Shown here one piece after another: positions 8,093-17,724 of a stretch of 21,709 bases of DNA. Within the stretch, counting starts at the first letter, position 1; every line of letters starts with the position of its first letter. The translations under genes were made by a program, and so were the position numbers. Source of the stretch: Setomelanomma holmii. Its lineage: Eukaryota; Ascomycota; Dothideomycetes; Pleosporales; Phaeosphaeriaceae. The notes under the pieces were generated by a model. It was given only the letters and a program-made list of their open reading frames with translations, was not told where the DNA came from and did not search any database. The stretch is taken from positions 1 through 21,709 of the forward strand of contig ML978382.1 of assembly GCA_010015745.1 (NCBI GenBank). Direction: 5' to 3'.

Positions 8093-8565
8093 GTGCGCAG
8101 TTGGAATATCTGGGACGGTGGCCATAAAGGCGCCAACGAGTGCATAGAGCGAAAAATCGGTGCTATACATCTTATGGGCACTCTCTATGAGGACCGAGGC
8201 AAGCTGGGCAAGGCCGAGGAGATGTTTCAGTGGGCCCTGCAAGGGTACATGAGGCACTGGGTCCTATTCACACGTCAACGCTGATCATGGTCAACACCCT
8301 GGGCCCTTTCTACTTCAATCAAGGCAAGCTGAGCGAAGCCGAGCAGATTTACAGGCAGGCGCTGCGAGGGCACGACACGGTCAATAATTTTCGCAACTTC
8401 TACAAGAGCCAAGGCAAGCTGGGCGAGGCCGAGCGAATGTGTGAGAGGGCGCTGCGATGGTACAGGAAGGCCCTTGGCCATGAGCGTGTTGAGCAATATA
8501 TGCCAGCCTTCAACACCTTACAGAGTATGGGCGTTCTCTATGCGAAGCAAGAAAGATACCGTTAG
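8093..8565 (+). pseudogene. TPR-array fragment of an NLR-type protein (frameshifted)
   Basis: Kinesin-light-chain-type TPRs: GTLYEDRGKLGKAEEMFQWALQGY in one frame (8173-8246), then HTSTL..NTLGPFYFNQGKLSEAEQIYRQALRG and NFYKSQGKLGEAERMCERAL in a second frame (8230-8565). A one-base shift near 8246 joins them. Between ALRG and HDTVNN about a dozen residues of the 42-residue unit are missing in frame, consistent with slippage between repeats. A last degenerate unit (NTLQSMGVLYAKQERYR) ends at 8565. No NB-ARC motif lies upstream; instead the 247-bp repeat and a patatin scrap do. Likely the C-terminal remains of a patatin- or other-headed NLR; not functional. Confidence 0.75.
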
Positions 8566-10034
8566 AGCACAGGAAATGTATGTAAGGAGCAGCGTGCTCT
8601 GTCAGTCGACCCACTATTACTACTGCAACTCCAGGCCAACCGTCGACCTGACACTGTCTTGATGTAATCCCTGTATGATTCTGGCTGTGACCTCTGAGCC
8701 AGTTATGTCTGCTTCAAAGAGGTAAAATGAGCTGTGATTTGCGCAATTTTACTGATCACAGTGACTCAAAGCTGACGTAAACTGGTGGTGAACCATGGAT
8801 GTTCTATAGAATCGCGGTCGTATAAGCAATATTATAGGTTGACATAGGCTCTTAGGCTTTGTTCCACTGCCTGAGACCACCACGCCACGACTAGTGCTGA
8901 GAAGAAAAGGAAGTAGTGAGTGGCTTGGGGCAAGAGAGCGATCGCAAAGGCTTGACGAAAGTGAGTTTCAGTTGCTCCATTGGCTTTCTGACGGACTGGC
9001 TGTGGCTCTTTAGCGAGGTCATGGTGCAGCCGAGACACAAGTGTGAGTCAAACATCATGTGTCCGGAGTTATCGATCAACAAGACTGTCCTGTATTCGGC
9101 TATAATATGCGACTATATCACGTTGCAAGAGCGTGTCTTTATCATGTTTGACGCGACAATTCTGATGCCTGCATGGGTCACAGCCGCGAGCGTATGAGCA
9201 AACAAGATGCATGGTATAGTCTATGCAAGTCATGTAGTAGGCCTGTAGTACAGGTGGTTGGGCATCAAGGATTGGCGATCAGCACATGGCAGTCACGATT
9301 CGATAATGCATAAAAATGAAGATGGTCGAGTGAGCGACATCCAGGGGCTGGCTAGGTTTCAAGCAGAGGACCTGCACTACCAGTCCCTCCATGCCAGCTC
9401 CGCCCAAAGCTTACCCACTTTTGCTACTTCATTCGTCCTTAAGGGAGCAGAGTTCCTTCCAGTGATAGTACATAGTAATATCTTCGTAAGGTATCAGAGA
9501 GATGTTGCAATGCACACAATGCACTGGCCTACAATTGTACTTTCCAGTCTCGGTGAGCGGGGAGAATATTCGCCTAGCGACCCTTGCTAAGATTCTGTGG
9601 ATCAGTCGCCAGTAATATCGTGCCTCTTGAAGAAGGCGTAGAGGAGGCTCGACGATACGTGGTTGTACTGACACATTTAGATACTATGCATTGAAAGAAT
9701 AGCGATTTCTGCGTGTAATGACTCACTAATCATCTTTCGCGGTCCGACAGGGTCAGGGATGAAAGGAGCGACTTCGAGCTTGGATGAGGAGCGTGCAGCT
9801 TTGCAGGAAACAGCTTACCGATCAGGCGACGAAACAGTTTCATGACGAGGCGAGTAGGTTGCGCGGTGGATCTTCATCCTTCAATAGATCTGCATGATCG
9901 AGCATGGGTGAAGAAAGTAGTATTTCAAGACAGGCGTTCCCCGTCAGGTTCCACGCCAGCATTCTCACAACAGACAGCATCACCAAGCTCGACTCACTTG
10001 AAACGTCAATTTTCTATTACCAACAACCGGCACA
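8566..10034. other. Interval without a supportable gene; 5' flank of the 164-aa gene
   Basis: Open frames at plus 8916-9197, plus 9258-9590 and minus 9429-9674 are 80-110 codons long and unrecognised. The minus 9429-9674 frame contains a CVHCN pair and several Arg-rich segments, and is the only one I would re-examine. The final about 100 bp (TTTCTATTACCAACAACCGG and neighbourhood, 10010-10034) look like a 5' leader of the next gene. Confidence 0.4.
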
Positions 10035-10581
10035 ATGTCATCAAGGTAAAGGAGTTTATGCTCTTACTGAGGCTTAAAGTCTAACACTTCTCCATAGTCT
10101 TCAGGAAGCAATCTCGCCAACGATCGATTACCTCCAGCAACTCTTGGGGGTCAGTTGGTCAGTCGCGCTCTCTGACCCAGAACAAGACCCGCAATATATC
10201 CACCTCATCGCCTCAAAAGGGACCACCGACGCATTTCATATAGTGGTTCTCTGGCAAGGCACAGACATTGAGGAGGCGAAAGAAATCTGTGCCCAAGAAG
10301 TTCTACATAAGAGCACAGAGAGCGACGGTGTACTCTACTTCGCTCTTTACCACCCCACTGAGCAAAAGTTGTATCTTTGCACTGTGGATCCCAATGAAGG
10401 AGAGATGAGCGACATAAGCAATGGTGCGGTACAAGACATGGCAAGTACGTTGAAGACGTACGTCGAGGCAAATTATCAAGCTCTAGCAGTGTTACCCGGG
10501 CAATGGATCTGGAGCGAGCAATACCAGAGGTACTATCGGTATGTTCAAGGGCAGGTTGAATGGGATATAACCCAGCGGTAG
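10035..10581 (+). CDS. Hypothetical 164-aa acidic protein with an 11-nt first exon and a WW-like C-terminus
   Basis: Exon 1 is 10035-10045 (ATG TCA TCA AG); the intron is 10046-10097 (52 nt, donor GTAAAG, branch CTAAC at 10081, acceptor ATAG); exon 2 is 10098-10581 ending TAG. Splicing restores one frame of 165 codons and supplies the only nearby ATG in the context CACAATG. The protein has an amphipathic N-terminal helix (LQEAISPTIDYLQQLLG), an alpha/beta-looking body with strands such as HIVVLWQGT and GVLYFALYHP, and an aromatic tail (GQWIWSEQYQRYYRY...VEWD) whose spaced Trp and Tyr-Tyr resemble a WW domain, although the match is partial. I do not recognise the family. Its frame is free of stops and differs from the decayed neighbours, so it is probably a live gene. 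It faces the convergent F-box-like gene, 276 bp away. Confidence 0.75.
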
Positions 10582-10857
10582 CGGTAGTGAGGAGTGGAGC
10601 CTTAGTGGATTGGTGGTTTCAGATGGTCGGGGGCTTTTCATGCTCACTAACTAAACCTACAATGGACCGCACATCACGATCGCTAAGTTCACCGTCGATG
10701 AAAAGCCCTCTAAATTTACGTCCCTTGTTGTATATCAATAAAGTCCTCAACAAGTACAGCATGCTTGCCACACATTTCAAGAGCCAGATCGTCGACAACC
10801 ACAGCTCACCTGCCTAAGCACACAACCTTGATATCCCAGAGTGTGCAGACTTACTGC

Positions 10858-12381
10858 TCATTTAACAATGTTGAACAACAAGCCACTTCTCAACGCATTG
10901 CCCCACCATATTGCCTTTACTTCATCATGTACCTCTTCTCTCTCAACGCGAAAATTCATGGGAAGCGCCGGAACAGCTTCATTTTTGTAGACGAACTATT
11001 TACGTTAGCGAATACCAAATGAGTCATAAGCCGTTGCTATCTTACCTGTACATACTGTATCTGGGACGATGTTATGCTATTGCTAAGAACAAGACATTTC
11101 ACGACTCTCTTTTCAGCTGGAGGGCCCAGAATTATCTGTGTGCAGTTTCCCTCTGGCTTATGATGGATTCCAGAGAACATACCATTGCATCGGTAGGACA
11201 CATAGACTATGTCCGGTGTGGCGATGTCGGTTACCGTAGGAATGAAGTATTCGTCATGAGGATAAGCAAACACGGTTCCGCGATGGAAGCCCCAGGGAAT
11301 CCAATCGCCGGAGTTAGAAAGAAGAAGTGGTCGGAGTTGGGTGCCAGAGCACGGGAGGAGACTTATAGAGCGACATTTTATGGACTACATCCGTAAGTTA
11401 AATCCCCATCCACATGAGGTGAATACTGCTTACATCGTAGGTGACTTTGAGACTGCTCAGTATACCTGTAGGAGCTTTTTCCACGAATATTCTCTGATCA
11501 GTGGGATCCGTTCCTAGTATCCATTGCAGCTGGCCGTTGTCCTGTTCAAAGGCAGCGTCGACAATCCCAAATTCATCGAACTTCAGCGCGACCTGGTTGG
11601 GATTCTTTAATTTCATCCAGACTGTGCTGAATCCAGGCCGCCCATTTGTAGCGGTAGGGCCTCTGTCGCAAAAGTCATGTAGGTAGCGCCTCCCATTAAT
11701 GGCAACAAAGACCGCGTTGGTTTGTGGGCTAAGCCCCACCTCCCTTTCTCTGGAGTCGACTTGGATGTTTTGGCCTTGAAGATAGGATGCGACCTGGTAC
11801 AAATGTGCGAGACGTCTTCGAGAAGAGTAAGATTTGATAATCTCCGATACACTCGAACGGTACGGAGATACCAGCCTTCTTGGGCTGAGCATCAAAGCAT
11901 CGCGCTTTGAAGCTACAGCGAGAGCTTGATCGGGTTGGAGATAGGCGATGATCGCATTGAATAGTTCGATCGGAGCATCCGCCAGACGCCGGGCTAGAGG
12001 ATCTATGACATGGTCGAATGAACGATATATGTCGAATTCTAGCCGTGATGGTGGAGGTTCAAAGCAAGGCTGACAGATCTGCGGCAATGTCGAAGTCAGA
12101 GCTAGTATAGGCACATTCCTGCGTACCCAGCATAGGATCAGAATGCAGTGATAGTGGACCAGGATAGCATTGGGAAGAGTGCCAGCCATGTGCGTCTGAC
12201 AAGTTGAGCGGAAGTTCGGCCATTGGAGCCTTGTTGGTTTACTCCGGAACTCGGGAGGCTGGAAAAGTATGCCGCGACCCTGATGCGTAGGTATAGCACG
12301 AATGTCTAAATATTGCTTTTTGCAATCGAGTGACACGGAACAGATATGGCAGACATCGGCATGCCAACGAGATACCGACAT
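10858..12381 (-). CDS. F-box-like protein, three exons, 474 aa
   Basis: Minus-strand exons 12381-11434, 11384-11046 and 10995-10858 total 475 codons with TGA. Intron 1 is 49 nt (11433-11385; GTAAGC...TAG, branch TTTAAC). Intron 2 is 50 nt (11045-10996; GTAAGA...TAG, branch GCTAAC). Both are phase 0 and the frame stays open through all three exons. An F-box-like segment lies at residues 135-165 (DAPIELFNAIIAYLQPDQAL...). N-terminal Cys pairs (C11-x2-C14, C20) and C103-x2-C106 are present. The C-terminal half is a substrate-side region of unknown fold, with IPWGFHRGTVFAYPHDEYF as its most distinctive stretch. F-box proteins recruit targets to SCF ubiquitin ligases; that role is inferred. ATG 12381 is the first in-frame start. 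An alternative in-frame 48-nt intron (GTACGC...CGCAG, near residues 86-101) cannot be excluded. No breaks seen. Confidence 0.72.
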
Positions 12382-12762
12382 TGCTCATAGTTCGAAGAAT
12401 GAAAGAACAATGTGTTGAATACTTCTGTGGAGTGCGGCGAAATATCAGCTCAAACGTTTGGAGCAAACATATTTCGGCTGCATTATCGTTTGTGCAACAC
12501 TTTAGACCCGACAGTCACACACAGTTTTGTTTGTATTGGGATGAATGCGGACATGACTATTGAAGTCTCTTTGTTCCTAGACTGTCCTGATGATGGCCAA
12601 AGTCAAAAGTTTGATCCTGCGAGGCGCGCAGTCCGAGCGCTCGCATGACGCCCAACCACCGCTCGCCGTCGCCTGCCCCCAGGACTCGACGGACACATCG
12701 ATCGCTAATCGCGGCCAGCGACAACGACCGGCCACCAACGCGCAAAATCCAAGTAGAACTGT
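12382..12762. other. Interval upstream of the F-box-like gene
   Basis: Overlapping frames of 60-78 codons occur on both strands, none with a recognisable domain. Part of this stretch is presumably the promoter of the minus-strand F-box-like gene, but no TATA box is evident. Confidence 0.35.
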
Positions 12763-13680
12763 GTGGCTTGTCATCCTACTAGGTCGAAGTTAAAATCGCG
12801 CGTGCGCTTCATATGTAACATCTCGATTTACTTGGTCCTTCACGCTGGCTACTTTGTGTACTACTGCAGTCGAATAGCTTTTCTCCTGGAGCACGCTTGC
12901 TGGCGTACTAGTGCTATCAAGCATAGCCGGTGCCGCAGTCGAGAGGTCCCCTTTCAGATTACAATCTTCTCCTACAGCGAATCGGTTTCGGCAACAGCTG
13001 GCGTCGTCCATCGAGGCGGTATGGCCCAAATGGGTCAGCGCTAGAAAGAGCTTGCCCTGCTCGAGGTGGCTGATCAAATGGCTGCATTAAGCGATCGCGT
13101 CGCTGGTTCCAGGCTCGAACGGAGTTTCTTGGTGCTCATCCCGACTGCCACCATCAAGCCGAACTGGGTGGAACAGACGTTGAAGGTGGCGGAATGGGAC
13201 ATTTGGCTGGAACTTGTCGAGCGTGTCAACCCAGCGGCGGTGCAGGCGAGTCGAGATTTCGATGCTGGAGTCGGTCCAGCTGCCCTTTAGGATGGATCCA
13301 TCAAGGCACAGAGCCTTCGATTGGAGTCGCGTCTCGAGTCGCGCATTACCGAAGTCTCCGAGAGCGACGACAAGGTCGATGATGACGTTCCCAGCGACAG
13401 CAACAGCAACGATAGCAGCGGCGATGGAGCCAACGACAGCATCCCGGTCAAGGCGGTCTGGGGAGTTCGTCTCGATGCTGAGAACAATGGGTCTTAGCAG
13501 AGCACGTGGGGGTGGAGGGCGATGACCCACGCGGTCGTGCCATCGCATCTGGCTGTGCACAGGTTTGATCCAGCTCGTTTAGTGGAGGTGTTTCACTTTG
13601 CACACCAAATTCTCGTTCCGATTCTCACGCAGCGCTTTGAACTCATTCTCTATTTGTACGTCGGTTTTATGTTGAAGTGA
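12763..13680 (+). pseudogene. Unrecognised decayed reading frame with acidic Ser/Asp/Asn linker, three in-frame TAG stops
   Basis: One plus-strand frame is open for about 306 codons except for TAG at 13042-13044, 13288-13290 and 13495-13497. It encodes a helical stretch (KELALLEVADQMAALSDRV, about 13045-13101), a mixed region (VEQTLKVAEWDIWLELVERV), a low-complexity acidic linker (SESDDKVDDDVPSDSNSNDS, about 13357-13416), then a hydrophobic end (VEVFHFAHQILVPILTQRFE) closing with TGA 13678-13680. The frame ends within the first bases of repeat copy B. All three stops could derive from CAG by C-to-T change. I do not recognise the protein. An antisense frame of 157 codons (13087-13560) competes with it; I prefer the plus strand because of the typical acidic linker. 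The segment before 13021 may not belong. Confidence 0.38.
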
Positions 13681-13922
13681 ATGCAGTAAATCAAAAGGTA
13701 ACCGCGCGAAGCAGTAAGTCAAGTGTGGAACTACGCTGGGCAGTGAATCTGAATATTATCTGCTCTGTATTGTTCTCTGCTCTGTTGGTGATGACCACTT
13801 GCCAGGCCATCAACAGCGCCTGTTTACATGCCGTATTTATCATCCAGTTCAAGCAAGAGGTGCTTGATAAGATGAGGAAGCAGCATCAGACCACCAGCAC
13901 ATGGCACACGTGATGCGCTCCT
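13676..13922 (+). repeat. Dispersed 247-bp repeat, copy B
   Basis: Same length and orientation as copy A at 7785-8031, with 14 differences by eye. After the common end the two flanks diverge for about 45 bp, then short similarity seems to resume (ATCGTC-AAGACCACTGTTAGCGTCC against ATCGTCACAAGACTGCTAGCTTCC), suggesting the ancestral unit was longer and copy B gained an insertion or copy A lost one. Confidence 0.85.
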
Positions 13923-14717
13923 CTACATTTTACCATTCGGTGTCCTTGGCAATCGTACTTTACATCGTCAAGACCACTGTTAGCGTCCAGTTATACCTCA
14001 ACATGTCGAATTATTAGCTAGGGAAGGGTCAAAAGCGTGTCGTGTATTTGTACCCCAATGCCTAGCGGAATGACGCCTTTGGATCGCCTTATACAGTGTT
14101 CTCACGTCCTGCAGGACGTTTGTGCTTGTCGTCGCCGTCTTGGAGAACACGGGCTCTTTGGCGATATGACGATCGACCATGCGGCGGGTAAGGCCGTTTG
14201 AACGCTTCGAGATTGTTCATTCTCATATTTCGTCCTCAGTATTCTCTGCGACCGCGTCCGAGTCCTCCTCGGACAAGCTAGGCGTCAGGACCGGCGCTCG
14301 AGTCGTGTACAGGTTTAGAAGGCGCAGCGCTTCGGAAGGTTCCTCGACATGCTGCGTTGCGCTCCGCCGCTGTTGTCTCATCTGCCTCAACCGATGCCTT
14401 CTCGTTGACATTAGCCATTGTCCTACGTTGCCTGTTCGGCTTCCTCAATGGAGACCACGGATTCCGCGACATTGCGCGCGCCAGTGTGTCGACTACTTGC
14501 TGTTGCTTTTAGTCGGGCGCATCAGTCACGGAGAGCGCAGCACGTCGTCGTTCCAGTCGTGATAAGTATGTGTGAAGGCAGGCTGAGAGGCGAGGTGGGT
14601 CTCAGGTATGGCGCAGTGTAACGGCGTTGGGAGGGGCGTGCGGGTGGCAAGATGAATAGCGATAAGTGGAATTGCAAACGTTGGTCCAGCAAGCAAAGTG
14701 TGGGGTGCTTCTTACAT
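13923..14717. other. Interval without a firm gene; minus-strand Ser/Glu-rich frames
   Basis: Two overlapping minus-strand frames (14411-14223, ending SLSEEDSDAVAENTEDEI, and 14472-14278) have protein-like composition. The second extends upstream through one TAA into RRLERRRAALSVTDAPD. They could be the tail of an old gene, but they cannot both be real and neither is recognisable, so I leave them uncalled. Confidence 0.3.
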
Positions 14718-15339
14718 TCATGTCTTCCATTCATGTTTCCAGCCGCGCATCTTTACACAGCATGCGAAATCGTGCCATGTGTGAAGACAGAATATCCTAC
14801 CGCCCTCGCCGTGTCCGAAGCATTCCATATAGAGTTCTGCGCCCTTCCTTTCAAGTACAGCATCATAAGGTGGGTCATACGTTGTCAAGGAAACGAGATA
14901 TATGCCATCGTTGCGTATCGTTCTTCGTACACCATTCTAGATCAACGTATCCGATAACTTGTTCATCGTATATTCGTGATCGCGCAGGGCCTGTGAGGGT
15001 GCTGTCGCATGTGTTTTCGGGCTCGTGAAGGACCTCGGTGACAAGGCGGTAGCAGATAACGTTGCTATCGGACGCAGAGAAATGCTCTTGGTGACGCTTC
15101 TATGTCGTCGGACGTTCGTGCACGTATCTCGATAGGTGTGGAATGGCGAAGGACCAGTTTATGCTGAGTGTCGGCAGTAAGCAGTGTGTGATAGATTCAC
15201 GAAGTAAGGCGACGTAGGAACAACCCTTCTTGTGGGAGCGCAATAGTTGTAGAAGACCGCAGAGAGGCATCAAACATAGACAGCGACGACTAGAGTCGCG
15301 CTTCGTTTTGTATGGAGGACTTCGGAAGCGTGCAATGAG
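14718..15339 (-). pseudogene. Unrecognised degenerate minus-strand coding remnant
   Basis: From 15339 a minus-strand frame is open to TAG 15102-15100 (79 codons, with an internal ATG at 15270-15268) and then to TGA 14877-14875 (74 codons), e.g. SDSNVICYRLVTEVLHEP and RIYDEQVIGYVDLEWCTK. A second frame takes over from 14936 and runs to TGA 14720-14718 (YDPPYDAVLERKGAELYMEC...). The composition is protein-like in all three pieces, and the TAG could come from CAG. A GTATGA donor at the end of the first frame could indicate an intron instead of a shift. No family is recognised, and open stretches of this size can arise by chance. Confidence 0.25.
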
Positions 15340-15342
15340 CTA

Positions 15343-16246
15343 AGCGGAGTGCCGAGTCGGAACGCGCTGGCAGCAGGTGGGCGTGCTCGTCCAGGGAGGG
15401 TACAAGATCGGGTGAAGTGCCGGGGACACCACAATGATACCCGGTGATGAGGATGTTGGAGCTTGGACAACAATGTTATGGAAACGAGCTTGCCTCAACT
15501 TTGTCGAAATCCCCAGAGGGCATCTAGAATCACGCTGCAGGAAGTGATGGGTCACAGTTGGCATGCCTCAAGTCGGAAAAGCCAAGCCGGCTAGACTTAC
15601 TTTCTTCGCTGGCAGCGGTGGGTTTCGATTCCCTTGACGTAGATGCCGTGGCTTGAACGAAGCATGAACAATGACGTCGGAACGTCTGCCACTTTGTCCC
15701 TGACGCTTGCCCGGCTACGACGACTTCAACAACGTGCTTTTCAAGCTACACACGCCCAAAAACTGAGCATGGCAACCTGGCCTCGTTCCCTAACAGTTGA
15801 GCTGGCCACGCTAGCAAAGGCTGGCTCTTGATTCATAGCCTGTCTTCTAGCAGCACACTGGCTGCTCGCTCAGCGGGTGCCGCGGGCAGCTGCAGGTTGC
15901 ACACTTTGTGCCCCAGTCAGAACCTAGATTGGTGGAGAGCCAATGATGTGTGGTGACTCCGCAGCTACACGGATAATGCACTGTACTCTCGCGCGCCGAC
16001 CCGCACATGGCCTTCAATGAGCACCGCCTTCCTTTCGTCCCCAAACCGGCCACCGACAGCATGGTCCATCTTCACGCTGCTCGGTGGATTTCTCGCGTGT
16101 AAAATTGTCCGCCGCCTCAATTTACGTACTGCAGGCGCCTGAATAGCTAATGCGCGCGGTTTCGTCACTTGTCAAGAATCGCGACCTTTTCTCAGCCGCA
16201 GCGACGAGAAAGCACTTGAAGAAGCGCAAACCAAACGTGATACTAA
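15343..16246. other. Interval without a supportable gene
   Basis: A 31-codon plus frame from ATG 16007 (MAFNEHRLPFVPKPATDSMV...) reads protein-like and is in the same phase as the open frame at 16247-16636, so it might be an upstream exon, but no credible splice pair joins them. Otherwise only short frames on both strands. Confidence 0.3.
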
Positions 16247-16636
16247 CTGAGCTTAACAAACCCGCAGAGACTCTCGCCGGAACAACTCAACAACACATAT
16301 TCACTGCACAATCTGGGCCTATCTCGCCTGAGGCTATTTCCAGTCAAACGCGGCCGCCGAGAACCATCTTTCGCACTTCCGACGTCCGAACACCCGTCCC
16401 CGCCCTCATCTCAAGCCCCCACACTAGACTCATGGTACAACATGTCAACGCTGAGGTGGGTGCAGCTTGGGGTTGTGGTGGAGATGCTCAAGCTAGGGCG
16501 AGCGTTCAAGCAAATGAGCAACGAGTCGGCACAGGACCAGTGGTCATCGCCTATACCGTCGCTGGCACAAGCTTGGCTTGAGATAGGACGCCAGCGTTCG
16601 GGCCCTGACAGAACATGGGACAAAGAGCATAGCTGA
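16247..16636 (+). CDS. Open frame lacking an early ATG, possible 3' exon of an unknown gene
   Basis: The frame is open for 130 codons from the stop at 16244-16246 to TGA 16634-16636. Its first ATG is only at 16442. A branch-like ACTAAC and an acceptor CCCGCAG (16264-16266) lie at its beginning, so it may be a terminal exon. The product would include a basic segment (FPVKRGRREPSF), a Ser/Pro linker (SEHPSPPSSQAPT) and an aromatic/helical stretch (SWYNMSTLRWVQLGVVVEML) followed by GRAFKQMSNESAQDQW. The family is unknown. An overlapping frame at 16150-16581 (143 codons) is the main alternative; I prefer this one for its domain-like composition. Confidence 0.3.
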   Translation: MSLTNPQRLSPEQLNNTYSLHNLGLSRLRLFPVKRGRREPSFALPTSEHPSPPSSQAPTLDSWYNMSTLRWVQLGVVVEMLKLGRAFKQMSNESAQDQWSSPIPSLAQAWLEIGRQRSGPDRTWDKEHS

Positions 16637-17724
16637 GCACGACAGGTCTAGGATGGTGAGACGCTGGATGGTGGCGAAGTAGAGCGGTGGTTTGAAGCTA
16701 ACGGGATTGAAGCTAATGGGATCGAAACCAGAGACGTGTCATGCTGCGTAGGAGGCTATCGCCGTCAAATCCAGTCCAAGTCATCAATGTCATTGCACCT
16801 CTTCCACTCCCAATATCATACGCTGGTCGTTGTGTTTGCCTGCTGGTTAAGAAGCTCCGCCAAGATGCCACCATCTTTCTTCTCCTCGTGTGTTTCCCGG
16901 ACGTCGCCGCTGCACGCGTGTGCCGTGTCGAGTCAGTCTCGTCATGCTTGTATATCTAGGCATGCATCGCTCTTGCTGACCCATCTCATGTTCTTGGCGG
17001 CGGTGATTATCTTCCACAGCGCCTGTGTGAAGACTGCGTTCTCTGAAGGGAAGCCAAGCGCAAGGTCATAACGGGCAAGGTTTCTCGCTGCGACGTGATT
17101 ATCCGGTACCTCACCAACAGCTTCCTCGTTGGTGCGCCGTGAGGAAGATGTAGCTTGCGAGCCCGCCTGACGAGATCGACTACCTCCTCATCCACGCTCC
17201 AGTATACAGGGCTTTGAACTCGATGGGCACTATAATGCTTTTGGGGCGGCGCCGTCTACCTCACCAACGCACAAATTCAGGTACAAATTGCTTAGGCAGC
17301 ACTGTACATGACGTTAGGCGCTGCATACTAGAGGCCTATATATTCAACTATTCTTTTGGTTCCACCCATTGTGATCGCAGACAGATACAGCATGCGTACA
17401 TGTAACATTATAGGTCCGGACGATATAGTGATGTGTTTCGCCAGAGGGAAAATCAAACAATCAATATTGTCCGCTGGGATATTGCTTCGAATTGCTTCTG
17501 ATGAAAGGCATAAGTTTTAGCATGATGTGGTATTGAGTTAGCAGGTGCGTGAGAGCCTATATGAGGCTCTCAGAGGCTACCAAGGCACTAAGTACACGCG
17601 ATCACTTGAGAGGTATTTGTGGAGCATCTGCTCCATTGGAAAGTTCATGTGAACCAATGCATCCCATTAGTCCGCCCACGCTGGAGAAGATGAAAAATAA
17701 GACTCTCGTCATTTAGATGTACCT
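16637..17724. other. Interval without a supportable gene; 3' flank of the 364-aa gene
   Basis: Short frames only. A perfect 8-bp hairpin (GAGAGCCT ATATG AGGCTCTC) at 17551-17571 lies about 150 bp beyond the stop of the minus-strand 364-aa gene and could be part of its 3' region. Confidence 0.4.

Noticed and set aside
10911..11396. Plus-strand 161-codon frame
   Set aside because: It overlaps antisense to exons 2 and 3 of the better supported F-box-like gene, whose introns have proper splice signals.
13087..13560. Minus-strand 157-codon frame
   Set aside because: It mirrors the plus-strand acidic-linker frame and has an unnatural Ala/Val/Ile run there; kept only as an alternative.
15616..15640. 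tRNA B-box-like GGTTTCGATTCCC
   Set aside because: The T-stem does not pair around a seven-base loop and no A box or acceptor stem is found upstream.
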